Under the pieces are notes generated by a model. The model worked only from the letters and a program-made list of their open reading frames with translations. It had not been told where the DNA came from and did no database searches. The translations under genes and the position numbers were made by a program. Positions 44,793 through 57,251 of a stretch of 64,000 nucleotides of DNA are shown piece by piece. Every line of letters starts with the position of its first letter. Position 1 is the stretch's first letter. Origin of the DNA: Antrodiella citrinella (taxonomy: Eukaryota > Basidiomycota > Agaricomycetes > Polyporales > Steccherinaceae); contig SGPM01000135.1 in assembly GCA_004802725.1 (NCBI GenBank), positions 1-64,000 on the forward strand. Reading direction: 5' to 3'.

Positions 44793-44868
44793 GGTCCTGA
44801 GACAAGACGGATGGCGTTCTAAATCCCCATACTCCAAGAAGACGCCATCGACGACCGCTCTGTTTACA

Positions 44869-46601
44869 ATGTCCGCTTTATTGATTCTCGACGCGTCCGG
44901 GGAAAATGAATCGCAGATAAAGGACGACAAGGAGTATTGTACCGCGGACGACGAGCTCAGTGTTGACTCAGAATATCCCGAGGGCGGTCGTGATGCAGTC
45001 ATGTCTGTTATCGGTGCATTCTTGTCCGGTGTTATTCACCACGGTATGATTAACTTGACAGGCGCCTTCCAAGCCCAGTGAGTAATCTACCTGTGTATGA
45101 CTGTTTTGCGATCTTGCACTTACACTGCTCAGATACACGCGGGACGAGTTGAGAGGCATGAGCCAATCTAAGATCTCCTGGATTGGAACATTTCTTTCGT
45201 TTCTTTATTTCTTTGCGGTAAGCTGAATGCACACTTTTCGTGACCTTCATAATTGACAGAATATTAGGCAGCACCCATTGGCCGCTGTTTTGATTCTACA
45301 GGGCCGACTGTCTTGCTCACGACAGGATCCGTGCTCGTGGTCTTGGGCCTGATGATGGTCTCGCTTTGCAAGGAGTATTATCAGTTCTTCCTTGCACAAG
45401 GCGTCGCCATTGGACTCGGGAGCGCCCTGGTATCCTAGTGCGTTTCGACCTCTGATTCATGACCACCACTCAGATGTTCCACAGTCCCGCCACATGCTGC
45501 CTCGCGCACTACTACGACAAGAAGAGGGGAACCATGATGGGTGTGGCGACCACAGGCTCATCTATCGGTGCCGTCTTCTTTCCAATTGCATTGAACAAGT
45601 TGATCCCTGTTGTTGGGTTTCCATGGGTGCGTGTACTACCCGTACCTCCAGATGCGAACTGTTTTGACATCATATCAGGCTGTCCGCATAGTAGGTTTCA
45701 TATGCCTCGTCCTGGCTATACCAATGGTGCTCATCACCAAAGCCCGTTTACCACGGCGGAAATTCGTGGGATGGAAGAACATCGTAGATTTCGGAGGCCT
45801 TCGGGATATACAGTACGTGTTGTGGACAATTGGAGCGGTGTTGTCATCCTGCTGTGAGTATACATGGATTAGTCCTGTGTTCGCTTGTGTGCTAATCTCG
45901 ACTTTTCGCAGTGTATGTCCCATACTTCTACGCCCAAACGTATTCCGAGAGAAGGGGCTATTCGACCAATATCTCTTTCTACATTGTGGCTATAATGAAC
46001 GCCGCGTCGTTCTTTGGTCGAATACTCCCGGGGTTCGCTGCTGATCACATCGGCGCGTAAGTGGTTCATGTCATTTGATTATTTACCCTTGTCTCTCAAC
46101 GTTCGTCCTTACACTAGTTTCAACTCAATGGCGATGTTCAACACACTCGGAGCTTCCGTACTACTCTGCTGGTTGTCTGTTTCAAGTCCGGCCGGGCTTG
46201 TTGTATGGGGAATCGCTTATGGTTTCCTCAGCGGTAATTTCATTTCAGTGAGTATCACTCAACTTCAACGTGATGTCATTGACACTTGAGTTCACCAGCT
46301 CGCGCCTACATGCCTCGCGCATCTTACAACAGATATGACAAAATACGGCGGTCGGTCGGGTTTGACCTACGGGATCACCAGCTTCGGCGTGCTGGGAAGT
46401 GCACCTATTGCGGGAGGTATGAGTTTGAATAAGGGATCGTGCTCTGCGTTGATTAAGACCCAATTTTCAGCTATTATCGATGCCAGTCATGGTCAATTCG
46501 AACATATGATCATATTTGCTGGCACAGGCTTCCTTGGAGCGGCCATGTTCTACACGGCAGCACGGTTCGCAGGAAACTCAAGATTATTTGTCAAGTACTG
46601 A
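44869..46601 (+). CDS. MCT-type MFS transporter
   Basis: Major facilitator of the fungal monocarboxylate-transporter-like group (MCH family, including riboflavin transporter Mch5 relatives). ATG 44869 starts MSALLILDASGENESQIKDD, a hydrophilic N terminus, then helix 1 (AVMSVIGAFLSGVIHHGMIN). Later segments: GMSQSKISWIGTFLSFLYFF, APIGRCFDSTGPTVLLTTGS, FFLAQGVAIGLGSAL|MFHSPATCCLAHYYDKKRG, MMGVATTGSSIGAVFFPIAL, SFFGRILPGFAADHIGA and YGFLSGNFIS|LAPTCLAHLT. It ends with GHMIIFAGTG-like and ARFAGNSRLFVKY. Introns of 44-60 nt. About 435 residues, slightly short for 12 helices but complete. The substrate is unknown. Confidence 0.88.
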
Positions 46602-48522
46602 TAGGAAGTATCGAAGTTGCTTCCCAGTGTAGATTTGATAGAGGGGATCGCGTTGGCTCGGAGGACGGCAAACAAAGTTAGAGAAATAGAGGACATGATT
46701 GTGTATCCTTCTAGGCGATTGAAGTTGAGTGCGAGTGAGTGACAAATGAGAGCTTCGCATTTCGCACTGGCCCCAGTGTGTCCTTCGAGCGGGATTGGTA
46801 GCCTCAGGCCCGGCTCCGTCTCTTATACTTGACATGTTGACTCGAATATATACGCTGTAAGTATACTTTACATTCGGGACGTAAACCGACGAAGTTCCTC
46901 CACTTCTCATCATCATCTGCAGACGGGCGACTTGAATTCCTTCTTGGGAAGAATAACATCTTACGAAAAATGCATTACAGCGGAGAGAGATACTCCCATA
47001 CAGTCGCTACATCTCCAATATGTGCCAGTAGACATCAGGAGGAGGAAGATGATGTTTTATTTGTGCGTCCGAGTCGAGCTACCTCAGGCTTCGTGAATTC
47101 AGTTCAAACTTCAGCGCAGTGACGGGCGATGAACGGGCCGCGGCTCCGAGGGTCCGTCCGCAATCTGCGCCAACTTTGAACGTCCCTACATACTACTATC
47201 GCTGTATGTACGTTCATAATTTGCCCAGGTAAAATATCCGAGAGATTCTCCTCGTTTCGATGGAACAAATTGCGTGGCATCTTGTTCAAGTTCGAACCAG
47301 CGAGTCAACGGGCGCCAATGCTGTGTCGTTAAATTTTTTATTGATAGTTCAAATTTCAAACTTTACGACGTCACTGACACCTCTTCGTTAAAGTTCGCTC
47401 GTTCACGTTCAGGTCCCTTTCCGGTACTGGCCTTGTCGCCTTGTTGGAATATGTATTTTGGTTCGTGGACCTTGAAGCTTTGGGAAAGTCACGAAGGAAG
47501 ATGTTCCACGACCTTGCTCATGATAGAGTACCACTGGCTCGAGTCTATCGATACCGACGGGCTTTTTCTTGGTTCGTCTCTGACATCTCACACTCTCAAC
47601 AGAACAAGTGAGTTGAAGGCTACATATTGATCCGTGTTTTATCCTGAACATATCGCATGCTGATCAAAGCACTATCTCTATTGTAGTGCTCTCAACATAG
47701 CAGATGTCAAGTTGTTACTCCTTCCCTTCCTGATGACTGTGCGCCCTAGGCCTGCACGTGCCGCAAGCAACAGGCCGGCCGTTGCTTCGGAGGGACCAAA
47801 TATAAAGCAATTCGTCCTGATGGCACGATGATCCATGGCGTTCACACCTGATAGTGTGGTGTCGTGTGAATCCCACAGCAGTCGCGTGCGTGTACGGGGT
47901 CATTCGTCTGTCAGATAAGCCCTGTACTCACCTCCAGGAAGCAGGTGACGTCGTATATCCCACGAAGCCAATAAAGTCGGAAAAGGTGATTGCCATACTG
48001 TATTCTCTTGCTCAGCTATACCGCTAATTTGTTTACCGGCAGAGCAGTCCTCTTCCGTTCTCCCAAGCTGCCATAAGTTTGTGGCGGGAGCCATCTGGTT
48101 CCGAATAACATCAAAGTTTCTTTGGAAACACCGCACCCTGAGGCGACATTCATATTCTGCCCATTGAAGCGGCTTCTGTGCTGGTATTGGTGCTCATTGT
48201 CCCAGATACGCTGAAGCGTACCGCGTGGTTCTATTCCCAGCCCAGATGCATCATGGGAAGGAATACACCTCTTCCCTCATCGATGCTATTCCTAAGGGCC
48301 TTCTTGTCGGACGGAGATGCTGTTGAAGTCTTCTCGCAGTTCCACGGCATTCCTCTCACTTCGGCTGGTTCACCTGACTAACATGAAGCTAGCTGGTGCG
48401 AGATCATCGCTAATGATCTCCAAAGCTTTTTTGGTCCTCTGTGGCTCTCCTGGCCTTATCTTCTTCTTGGCGGATCTCATGGATGTTTGATATACGACGC
48501 GAGCGACAGCCATCGTGGTTGC
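46602..48522. other. Longest intergenic region
   Basis: About 1.9 kb between the MFS transporter and the sedolisin promoter. Several open frames (47274-47630 plus; 47900-48136 minus; 48178-48381 plus) were examined and not accepted. AT-rich patches near 47330-47380. It may hold a non-coding RNA or decayed sequence that I cannot identify. Confidence 0.4.
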
Positions 48523-48529
48523 TATAAAG
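48523..48529 (+). promoter_or_regulatory. TATA box of sedolisin
   Basis: TATAAAG lies 88 bp before the sedolisin ATG at 48611, a typical spacing. Confidence 0.6.
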
Positions 48530-48610
48530 CAGGTCGCCAGAGACCCGGAACTACCAAGACTCGAATCAGAGTCTCTCCAACCCTCTTCCCTCGGCATAGG
48601 CTCAAGCAAG

Positions 48611-50697
48611 ATGGTGACGGCCAAGCTCTTCATCGTCTCTCTCTTCACCCTCGTCATGGGCAATCCCCTCGGCCGTCGCAGCATGCAGTTGCTCGAATCT
48701 CGGTCGGATATTCCGGACGGATTCGTGAACAGCGGTGCCGCGTCCCCAGACTCGGTGCTCAAGTTGCGCGTTGCTCTCGCGCAGAACGACCCGGCTGGTC
48801 TCACTGCTGCGCTCCTCGACGTCAGCGAGCCCACCAGTGCTAACTTCCGCCAGCATTTGACCAAGGAAGAGGTTCGCTGCATCCCCTTTACTGTTTGTCG
48901 ATAGTTCGACAATTGACATAATGACAGGTTGAGGCATTCGTTGCGCCGAAGCCAGAGACCGTCACGGCTGTAAACCAGTGGCTTTCCGAGAACGAGCTCA
49001 CCGCGACTAAGATCAGTCCTACCGGTGACTGGATCTCTTTCGAGGTGCCTGTGAGCAAGGCAAATGAGCTTCTCGACGCCGAATTCACGACGTTCACGCA
49101 TGCCGAGACCGGCGACCAATCCATTCTTACTTTGGCTTACTCTATTCCCGCTGATCTCGTCGGTCATGTCGAATTGGTTCACCCTACAGTCACGTGCGCA
49201 ATCAATAATTATCTATGCGACGCGTTGCTCACCTTTATGTAGATTCCCTAACCCCTTCGGCCGTCTTCCGGTGTTCTCCTCGCCCACCAAACTGTCCAAT
49301 TCAGCTGTGAACTTGACGTCCGATGCCGTGCCCGCATCCTGCGCAAACACCGTAACTCCAGCTTGTGTTCAGGCACTATATGACGTCCCTACTACCAAGG
49401 CCACACAGTCGTCAAACACCTTGGGGGTCAGTGGATTCATCGGGCAGTTCGCCAATCAGGCCGATCTGAAGGTGAATTTTAGCAGGCTTTTCTTGATCAA
49501 CTCTACTGACAAGTTCATCCTTCGCAGTCATTCCTCACGTCACTTCGCCCAGACGTCCCGTCCACCACCACCTTTGCTCTTCAGACTCTTGACGGTGGTA
49601 AGAACACCCAGACCCGGAGTCAAGCTGGCATTGAAGCTGTACGTACATTTGATGCCTGTTTCATTGTATATTTGCTGACGATGATTATGTAATTTGCAGG
49701 ATCTGGATATCCAGTACACTGTGGGGATTGCCACAGGCGTTCCAGTAACCTTCATCTCTGTTGGCAACAACTTCCAAGATGGCGCACTTGAGGGCTTCTT
49801 AGACATCATCAACTTCTTGCTTGGAGAATCTAACCCGCCCCAAGTCCTCACCACCAGCTATGGTCAGAATGAGAACACTATCTCTTCGAACTTGGCCAAG
49901 TGAGTAACCATTTCTGTTTCCTAACCTACGCAAAAGTTCATGAGTATGCGACAGCCAACTCTGCAATGCCTATCAGCAGCTCGGTGCTCGTGGAACATCC
50001 ATTCTCTTTGCTTCTGGTGACGGTGGCGTTGCTGGGTCTCAGTCCTCTAGCTGCACTACATTCTTGCCTACCTTCCCATCGGGATGTCCATTGTGAGCTG
50101 ATTTCCCTTTGACGAGTCCATTTCCATCGCTCATTTCATCAATAGCATGACTTCGGTCGGTGCTACTAGCGGTGTCCCTGAGACGTCTGCATCGTTCTCC
50201 TCCGGAGGTTTCTCGAATGTATTTACTCAACCTTCTTACCAAACCACCGCCGTGGAACAATACCTCTCCACTCTCGGAAACACCAACGCTGGAAAGTTCA
50301 CCAAAACTGGACGTGCGTTCCCTGACGTGGCTGCTATCGGTGAGAACGTTGAGATCAATCTTGACAACGAGTTCGGTTTGGTCGCCGGAACGAGCTGCGC
50401 CAGTCCCATCTTCGCCAGCTTGATCTCCCTCATCAATGACAGGCTTGCCGCTGCTGGACAACCTTCACTCGGATTTTTGAACCCCTTCCTCTACGCCAAT
50501 CCCCAGGCGTTCAATGACATCACCACTGGCAGCAACCCCGGCTGCAACAGCAATGGATTCCCCGCCACGACTGGTTGGGACCCTGTAAGTTGTCTGATGA
50601 AATTCGTTCCACACATGACACTCATCATCATTTTTCTCAGGTCACTGGTCTCGGTACTCCCAACTTCCCGGCTCTTCTTGCCGCTGCTGGCGCATAA
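48611..50697 (+). CDS. Secreted sedolisin (S53 tripeptidyl-peptidase)
   Basis: Acid serine peptidase that removes tripeptides from proteins outside the cell. ATG 48611 starts a signal peptide (MVTAKLFIVSLFTLVMGNPL). A pro-kumamolisin domain follows (SRSDIPDGFVNSGAASPDSV, SANFRQHLTKEE, WLSENELTATKISPTGDWIS). The catalytic domain has GFIGQFANQADLK, GIEADLDIQYTVG (catalytic Glu and Asp), VLTTSYGQNE, LFASGDGGVAGSQ (oxyanion Asp) and GTSCASPIFASLI (nucleophile Ser in the GTSxAxP-like motif). The C-terminal calcium-site region reads TGWDPVTGLGTPNFPALLAA. Several short introns. Around 560 residues, full length. A broken N-terminal copy lies at 35322-35504. Confidence 0.93.
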
Positions 50698-51296
50698 GAC
50701 CCCACCACAATTTATTTTTCTCTCGTCTTGGCGCATTCTTGGTGTAGGGTTGCACGATGTTTAGGTCTAAACTTTGCAGTTCGAAAGCTCAGGGTACGAC
50801 GGCAAAAGATTTTGTTGTAGCACGAAGAAGTATCAATGCATTTTCCGCCGCATTTGGCGATTTTTGAACTACGACCCACTGCTGTCTCCTCACTGCGACG
50901 CCATGGAATGATGCTCGAAACTTGCTCGAAACGATGACAGTGTGCATGACATTGGTAAAAGTAAAAATGCTACGCTTCTATAATCCGAGTATCGCAGAAC
51001 TATATGCACAGAGAGCCTATATTATACATTGATGCACAACGCCTGAGGGAGAGAAAATGATAGAGAAAAGAAGGACTATTGAGTGAGAAAGATTAACGAG
51101 TGTAACAATAACCTATGTAAATAAGCAAATATTAGATCGCAAAACCTGAAAGCATAGATGAGAAAGCAAGGGAGTGTTGATAGCATTGACGGAGACGGAC
51201 GACGAGACTGGATAGAAGCTACGTCAGCGATAAGTTGGATTTTCCTCTTGTGCATACACTCACCTACAAAATAAACAAGCAAGTAGGGGCGAGACA
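50698..51296. other. Convergent 3' flanks sedolisin / Sec7 protein
   Basis: About 600 bp tail-to-tail. AT-rich toward the right. No gene seen. Confidence 0.45.
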
Positions 51297-54200
51297 TCAT
51301 GAAGCGGCGGCATCGGCCTGATCGACGCTGGTCCCCAGGAGGTACTTCAAGACAGAAGGTATAGCGGAGTTCTGCTGACAAACCACCTCTATATCTCGTC
51401 CATTCCATACTCGTTCTCCTGGCAGCTGTTGCAGAGCAGAGTTTCGACCATCGTCTCCGCTAGGAGGGTTGGAGTCTTCCTCTGGTTCCAACTTGCCTGG
51501 CCCGTGCTTGTGGTAGATCTGGCTGCGGGATTTAGATCGTGCATGTAAATGCGATCCGTTCGATCGACTACGGCGGTATGCGCCATTACTGCTGAACACG
51601 CCGCCGTCCTGAGGAAAGTTGCCGTACGATGATGACCCATTCAGATGAGCGAGTGCATCGTCGATGGCAGTTGGACCATCGTCTGGGCTGATCAACGTCT
51701 CTTGGAGAACACGGAACGCCAACGCCTCAGAAGCCGTGTGAGTCCTGACAGACTGACCCGACGCCTCAACCGATCGGAGTGTCGCCGTTGCTGTTGTCGC
51801 TGCAATATCAATCTGGCGTTTGATAGAAACCACCCATTGATGACGTATCAATGGATCGTCGACGCTGAACATGTACTTCCGCTTGTCTCCGTCATGATTG
51901 GCAAAAGCTAGTTGGAAGGTATTCCGCATAAAGGACCTTTCGACCACAACAGAGCTACTCTGAGGAAGGCCAGCATAAGCTAACGCGTTGGGTCCAGAGC
52001 GCCACATTATGATGGACTTGGGACCCAACGAAGTTCCGGTGACACGGAAAGACGCTTCTGCAGATTTCGTGAACGTGAGGGCGGGAGGATCAAAGATGAG
52101 GTCTTGGCCATAGAGCTGGATAGCGAACTGAGGATCCGGGTGCGGAATGCGCAGAACGACAGGTTCAGACTGAACGCGGTAGGTGAGGCGTGGGGGCATG
52201 GGGCGCTTTATGGTGACGTGGACCTCCGGGACACTGTTCTGCAATGAGGAATTACGCGCTTGGGACAGTCGCTCGCGGCGGATGGACGTGTAGATCTTCT
52301 CTAGAAGATCCTCGGATACCAGACTCCGAGCGTCGAGTCGCTTGAACGCACCGATGAAGTCTTGGCTCATGATGTTCCTCTTCGGATATCCAGTGACACC
52401 TGGCGTCTGTGCAATCGCCCCATGTAGCGCCTCATTGAGCTGAGCCACAGCACGAACCATCTTGGCGGCAACGTCCCTGTCGTACGCGACAATCCGGGAA
52501 TTCGCTTCGTACCAGCGACTCGCAAACGCGTCCAAAAGGTAATCTGAAGCACTTTGCTGCTTAGGCATGCAGATCGCCAGCAAGAACACGCGGAGAGCTT
52601 TGTCAATCCGAAGACCAGTGAACCCAAATCCGTCCAAGTACGCTTTTAGCACGACTTTGGATGTCCGCCGAGAAAGGTATTCGCCCAAGCGTGCGCGGTC
52701 GAGATCGATAGTCCGGAACATCAACTGTCCCAAGGCGATAGGATCATCTCTGCTACTGGATTTCTCGAACAATGTAGAGATGGCGCTGTCGGGGTCCTTC
52801 ACGAACTGATGGACGAACCCACGGATGACGGGATGTCTCAGCGAGCTGGCGGAGGCAGAAGTTTTGGAGCGCGAATCCTCGCGATCGGGACAGAATTTCA
52901 GATCTTTGAGCAAGACAGTACTCTTGACAATGAACTTGCGTTCGAGGGGCGCAAATTTCTCCGTCAAAATGGTGTCATAGTCTGGCACGACCGGCTTCGC
53001 AATGATGATGATGTCGGAGAACAGGAAGAGGAACCTGTCTTTGACCGTATTGGCGTTCGCCACCTGCAACACCGGCGAGGAAAGAATGAGCTTCCGCGGT
53101 GGATCGTCAACAGCTGCTGGCCAGAATGAGCTTTTAGAGCCACGGCCAAAGACTTCTTCTAGTCTGTTCATGATAACGGCAGATTGCGATGAGATACCAT
53201 TGGGAGGGTCTGGGGAATGTCCCGACGAAGAAACGTCGTCTGAGTATGCAGGGAATTCATCTAACGATGATTGGGGATCAGGCGTAGTGGACGATGGTGG
53301 TTCAGGAGGCGATGATGGGAAGTCAGAATGATCAGGAGAAGCGTGTGAAGGCAGACTGCCATTCGAAAGCAAATGCTGGCCATTGCGTGGGGACTGGGGT
53401 GTCTCAGGCCTAGAGGGTTGATAATGGGGAGAGAAACCGTTGCCGTTTGCACGAACATCGGGAGCAGCAGGAGCAGGAACATCGTCCTTGACAAAGTACT
53501 TCGCAAGATGACTTGTGGCGGTCGTATTTATGGCACTGACCGGCGTGCGAGCGGCCTTGTCGTTGTTGATCTCCTCCCAGTCCGCGCTGAGGTCAATGTC
53601 TTTGCGGGAAAGGAGCAGATCTGACAGTGACGGCTTTTTCAATGCAGGAGCTCGGATCTCTGGCGGAGGAGGCGCCATTGGGGGAGGAGTAGCAGGAGTA
53701 GATGACTGCGATGTCAAAAGCTTCTTCACCTTCAGCCACGTTTTGACGCCCTCCCTGTTCATCGGCAACTTCAAGGAGCTGGAGACGCCGTTGGAAGAAG
53801 GGGCGGACGTGGATGACGAAAGTGAGAAATAATCGACCTGGGACGCAGACGAAGGCGCTGAAGTCATGGCAGGAGGCGTGTTCGGCCCGTGATACTTCAT
53901 GACCAGGCGCGAGTCTGACATCTGGTGAGAGAGCTTACGGTCTCGCGCAACTTCCGGGGAACGCGTGGTGGCACTAGATGAGGACCCAGAACCATTACTA
54001 GGTACGGACTCGATGCCACCATTGCCGTTCCCATTGCCATTGAAGAACGGTGTGAGGACAACGTCCGGTGAGGATATACCCTTCGCTCGATTCCTCTGCT
54101 CTTCAAGCTGTTTGATCCCGGGGAATGGACGCAGCTTAGGATCAGCGTACTTGTACATATCCGCTGAAGAGGCAGGAGGGATCGGGGAACCAGACATTAC

Positions 54201-56437
54201 GGCCGGAGGTGCCAGAGACAGGATGGACGCAGACGCAGACGGCGATTGCATCAACGGTGTTGGCCCTTGCGACTGTTGCTGAGAGAAAGACTCGCTCTTG
54301 TCTTTCGGACTCAGTTGACTGGCACCGCTCTCCCTGCTGACACTCGAATCAGTGTGGTACCGTCTGTCTCGTCCGCCGCCGATGCTGTTGGTGCGAGACC
54401 GTCGCCCGGTTGAAGAGTTGCTTCTGGAGAAGACGTTCTTCATCCGTTCCCATGTGCCGTCTCCTCCGCGCTTGGGCGTTGATTCCACAGGGCCATCGTC
54501 GTGCCAGTCGGCAGCTGAAGGAGCTCGATCGAGCTGATTGGGAAGGGCCACGGAGAGACGCATAGGATATACAGATGGAGACGGTTGTGTAGACATAGTT
54601 TGGCCATTTGTGGCAGGGATCTGCAGCGCAACGGTGCCGAAGGGAGACGGTGGTTCAAGAGGGGGTGAGACTTCCGGCGAAATATCAGGTTCGACTATGA
54701 GGTCCTTAGAATGAGGGGATCCCAAGGACGTGTTCCCCGCGGATCGACTTGACGACCCCGTATCGACAGGCTCAATGACGAGGGCAGCGATGTCTTGCGT
54801 TTCTGACTCCGGTAACTCCTGCTCTGAGTCGTCGTCGTCGTCGTCGTCATTGACTGGCATACGCGGTACTACCCGCGAGTGAGAAGACGTTACCGATGAG
54901 ACGAAAAGAACGTACCTGGATCTGCAACCCAGCTAATTTCACTATCGCGTTCGAACGCAGCCCTACTTCCTGCTGCCGAGCGACTCCGTAGCTCAGCATA
55001 CGTCTCACTCTCCTCATCCTCGTCGTTGAACTCCGTTTTCTCCTTCAATGGTGTAGCGAATGGACTTGCGGGAAACCGATCCGCTCTGTAGGCACCGTTC
55101 CGTGAAGAAATGAAGAAGGGGACGGGGATTGCGGACGCTGGAGCCGAATCCGTTGAAGTACTGGATGGTGCATCGGATGTATGAGGGAGTCGCGGCCCGT
55201 GCACGCGCCCCGGAGTGACAGGCAACCCAGGGAACAATTTCTGCGGTGAAATACGGTCCATATCTTCATCTTCAGGTTCTACCAGCACGCCCCTTCCTCC
55301 CATGGGCAGCTCGAACTCGAACGTCGGGGCGGGAGTTGTTGGTTTCTTCACGCTCAGGATCTCCGGCGGCCATGGCGGATCAGGACTCGAGTGACCGCCG
55401 CGCGGTAACGATGAAGATGGTACCAGTGGTGTATTGGGTGATGTGGAGGGCAGCTCGCGATCATCCCGATCATCGAGCACGATAGATGCCCGGGATGAGC
55501 TGCGCCGCGAGCGTCGTCGTCGCCGTTTCGCGGCCACAGGGGTGACGGGGGAAGCAGGTTCCTCACCGCCGCTCACTTGTTCTCCATCTGCCTTCTCGAT
55601 GCGTTCGTTAAGCCGACGCAGCAGAATCTGACGGGCGGCTATTCGCTCTCCGCCCGCCACGGTGTTATTCCTAGTGAGCTTTGCGCCAACGCCGAATGGC
55701 GGTGGCGTAGACGACGGAGAGTTGAAGCTGAAGTCGAGAGGTTCGCCTGTGAGTTTCTGCATCGCCATCGCCCGTGCGGCACCGGCACTATTAGAACGGA
55801 AGAGGCCCCTCTGGATATCATCCAGGCTAGGCAATATCGGTGTTGGAGGCTGAGTGCCGGGATAGAAAAGAGGGGAAGCTGGTGCAATAGGTGACCGTAG
55901 TAAACGAGAGGCAGGGAACCCAGCGAAATGGGAGGGGATCGGGGAGACCAGCGGTGGTGAGGGAGGCGGGATATCATCGCCGACGGTAGATGCGTAGGTC
56001 TCGTCTGCGGAGGATTCTGTCGTATTTGTGATGATAGTGGGCTTTTGCTGCTTCCGCAAATCCTTCGAGCCTCGCGACCGTGTTCTTGAGCGTGAACGAC
56101 GTTTTCGACCTGGCGTGGTCGGTCTTTCAGGCGAGGGCGCAAACTCTTCCAGTTTGTCCTCCTCATTGCACGGCACATCTCCGTCTTCCTCTCTTTGAGT
56201 ATCCGCCACAGCAACAGAATCGAGTGAAAATTGCGCATCTTCAGTCCCCCGCTTCCCCTCTGACTCATGAGCACTATCCTCGTCCAGCTTATCCTCGCCC
56301 AGGTGTCTCTCCCCTTCGCTGACAGCTTCTACGTGCATGGGTGGTCGTCGTCCGTCCTTCATTCGCGGCAAAGAGGCCGCCCGTTTGAGTTTGGCGACAG
56401 CTGTAGCCCGCTGCTCGGCAACTGAGGGTGGTTCCAT
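51297..56437 (-). CDS. Sec7-domain ARF guanine-nucleotide exchange factor with PH domain (Syt1/Sec74-like)
   Basis: Large regulator of ARF/ARL GTPases in Golgi or endosomal trafficking. Two exons (56437-54916, 54853-51297) around a 62-nt intron give 1,692 residues. ATG 56437 starts MEPPSVAEQRATAVAKLKRA; a longer frame upstream has no ATG. Residues 1 to about 1070 are low-complexity (Ser/Pro, poly-Asp after the intron). A PH-like segment follows near 1075-1165 (DRFLFLFSDIIIIAKPVV). The Sec7 domain spans about 1185-1370: DPIALGQLMFRTIDLDRARL, YLDGFGFTGLRIDKALRVFL, MSQDFIGAFKRL. A PH domain lies at about 1390-1525 (FQLAFANHDGDKRKYMFSVD, HQWVVSIKRQID). The usual catalytic glutamate position reads glutamine (MPKQQSASDY), so exchange activity is uncertain. 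Confidence 0.88.
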
Positions 56438-57251
56438 AGCAGGAAGGGGCCTCAGGCTCGGACTCTGTTGAGGAAGGTCTGTCAATTGAAAAGGCCGCAC
56501 TACGGGTTGCGAGTTCCGTACCCAGATTTACTGACTCTGACGGCAGGTCTGAGTGCGCCAGAATGAGTGACGGTGGTCGTCGAGAACGTCTGTGTCGACG
56601 ACGAGAACGGTGGTAGTGGTGGAAAAAGAACAGTTATGGCGGGCGCCTCCTACGGAACACGGTCATCTCCTCTGTTCAACTTATTCCACCTCGTTGCCAA
56701 TCACTTGGTCTTTCACAGCAAAGAAAACGTGCTCGAACCGTCCGGAACCTCGTGGTATGCACCTGGAGGTTTTCAATCGTCTTACATTTACTTCCTCATC
56801 AACATCATTAGCACGCCTCTTACAGCAGGAATACATGTTACTGTACAAGATAACGAATGTCCAACGACATCAGCCACGCGACAAACATCCACAACACATA
56901 CCACCACTTTCTTCCCAATTTATGCTCAATGCTGCTATTACTAACATCTGCATATCGTCGACAGAAATGTGGGGACGTTTTACAATAACAGTAGGCGCCC
57001 ATCCGTAACGTCGCTCGATTGCCTAAAATGGATCAGCAATTTCCTTATCCGGACACGGTACCGTCGCCACGTCGGCTCTGCCATTCTTGAACCAAAGGAA
57101 CTCACACGAGCGAATATCATGGCAGAAAACTTTCGTGAGTGGGGGAAGCAAGATTGCAAGTGCAAATAAACTAGGATGTAGGTAGTAATAAATCAACAAT
57201 ACTGCGCTTGAAGTATGGCAAGGTTACTTTTCTATGGGGTGCTGTCCTGAA
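56438..57251. other. Intergenic
   Basis: About 810 bp. Promoter of the Sec7 gene and 3' flank of MIA40. Open frames on the plus strand (56567-57008) lack features of real genes. Confidence 0.45.

Noticed and set aside
47274..47630. 118-residue open frame in the 2-kb gap
   Set aside because: Cys/Ser/Trp-rich without pattern; flanks AT-rich; no promoter or splice support.
48178..48381. 67-residue open frame before the sedolisin promoter
   Set aside because: No recognisable motif and too short to support on its own.
48370..49182. Minus-strand 270-residue open frame
   Set aside because: It is the antisense of the sedolisin prodomain exons, whose sense frame carries signal peptide and family motifs.
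54853..54860. Separate start for the Sec7 protein at 54860 (MPVNDDDD)
   Set aside because: A 62-nt intron with good GT/AG sites joins the upstream 507-codon exon in phase; the combined length is an exact multiple of three, so a single gene is preferred.
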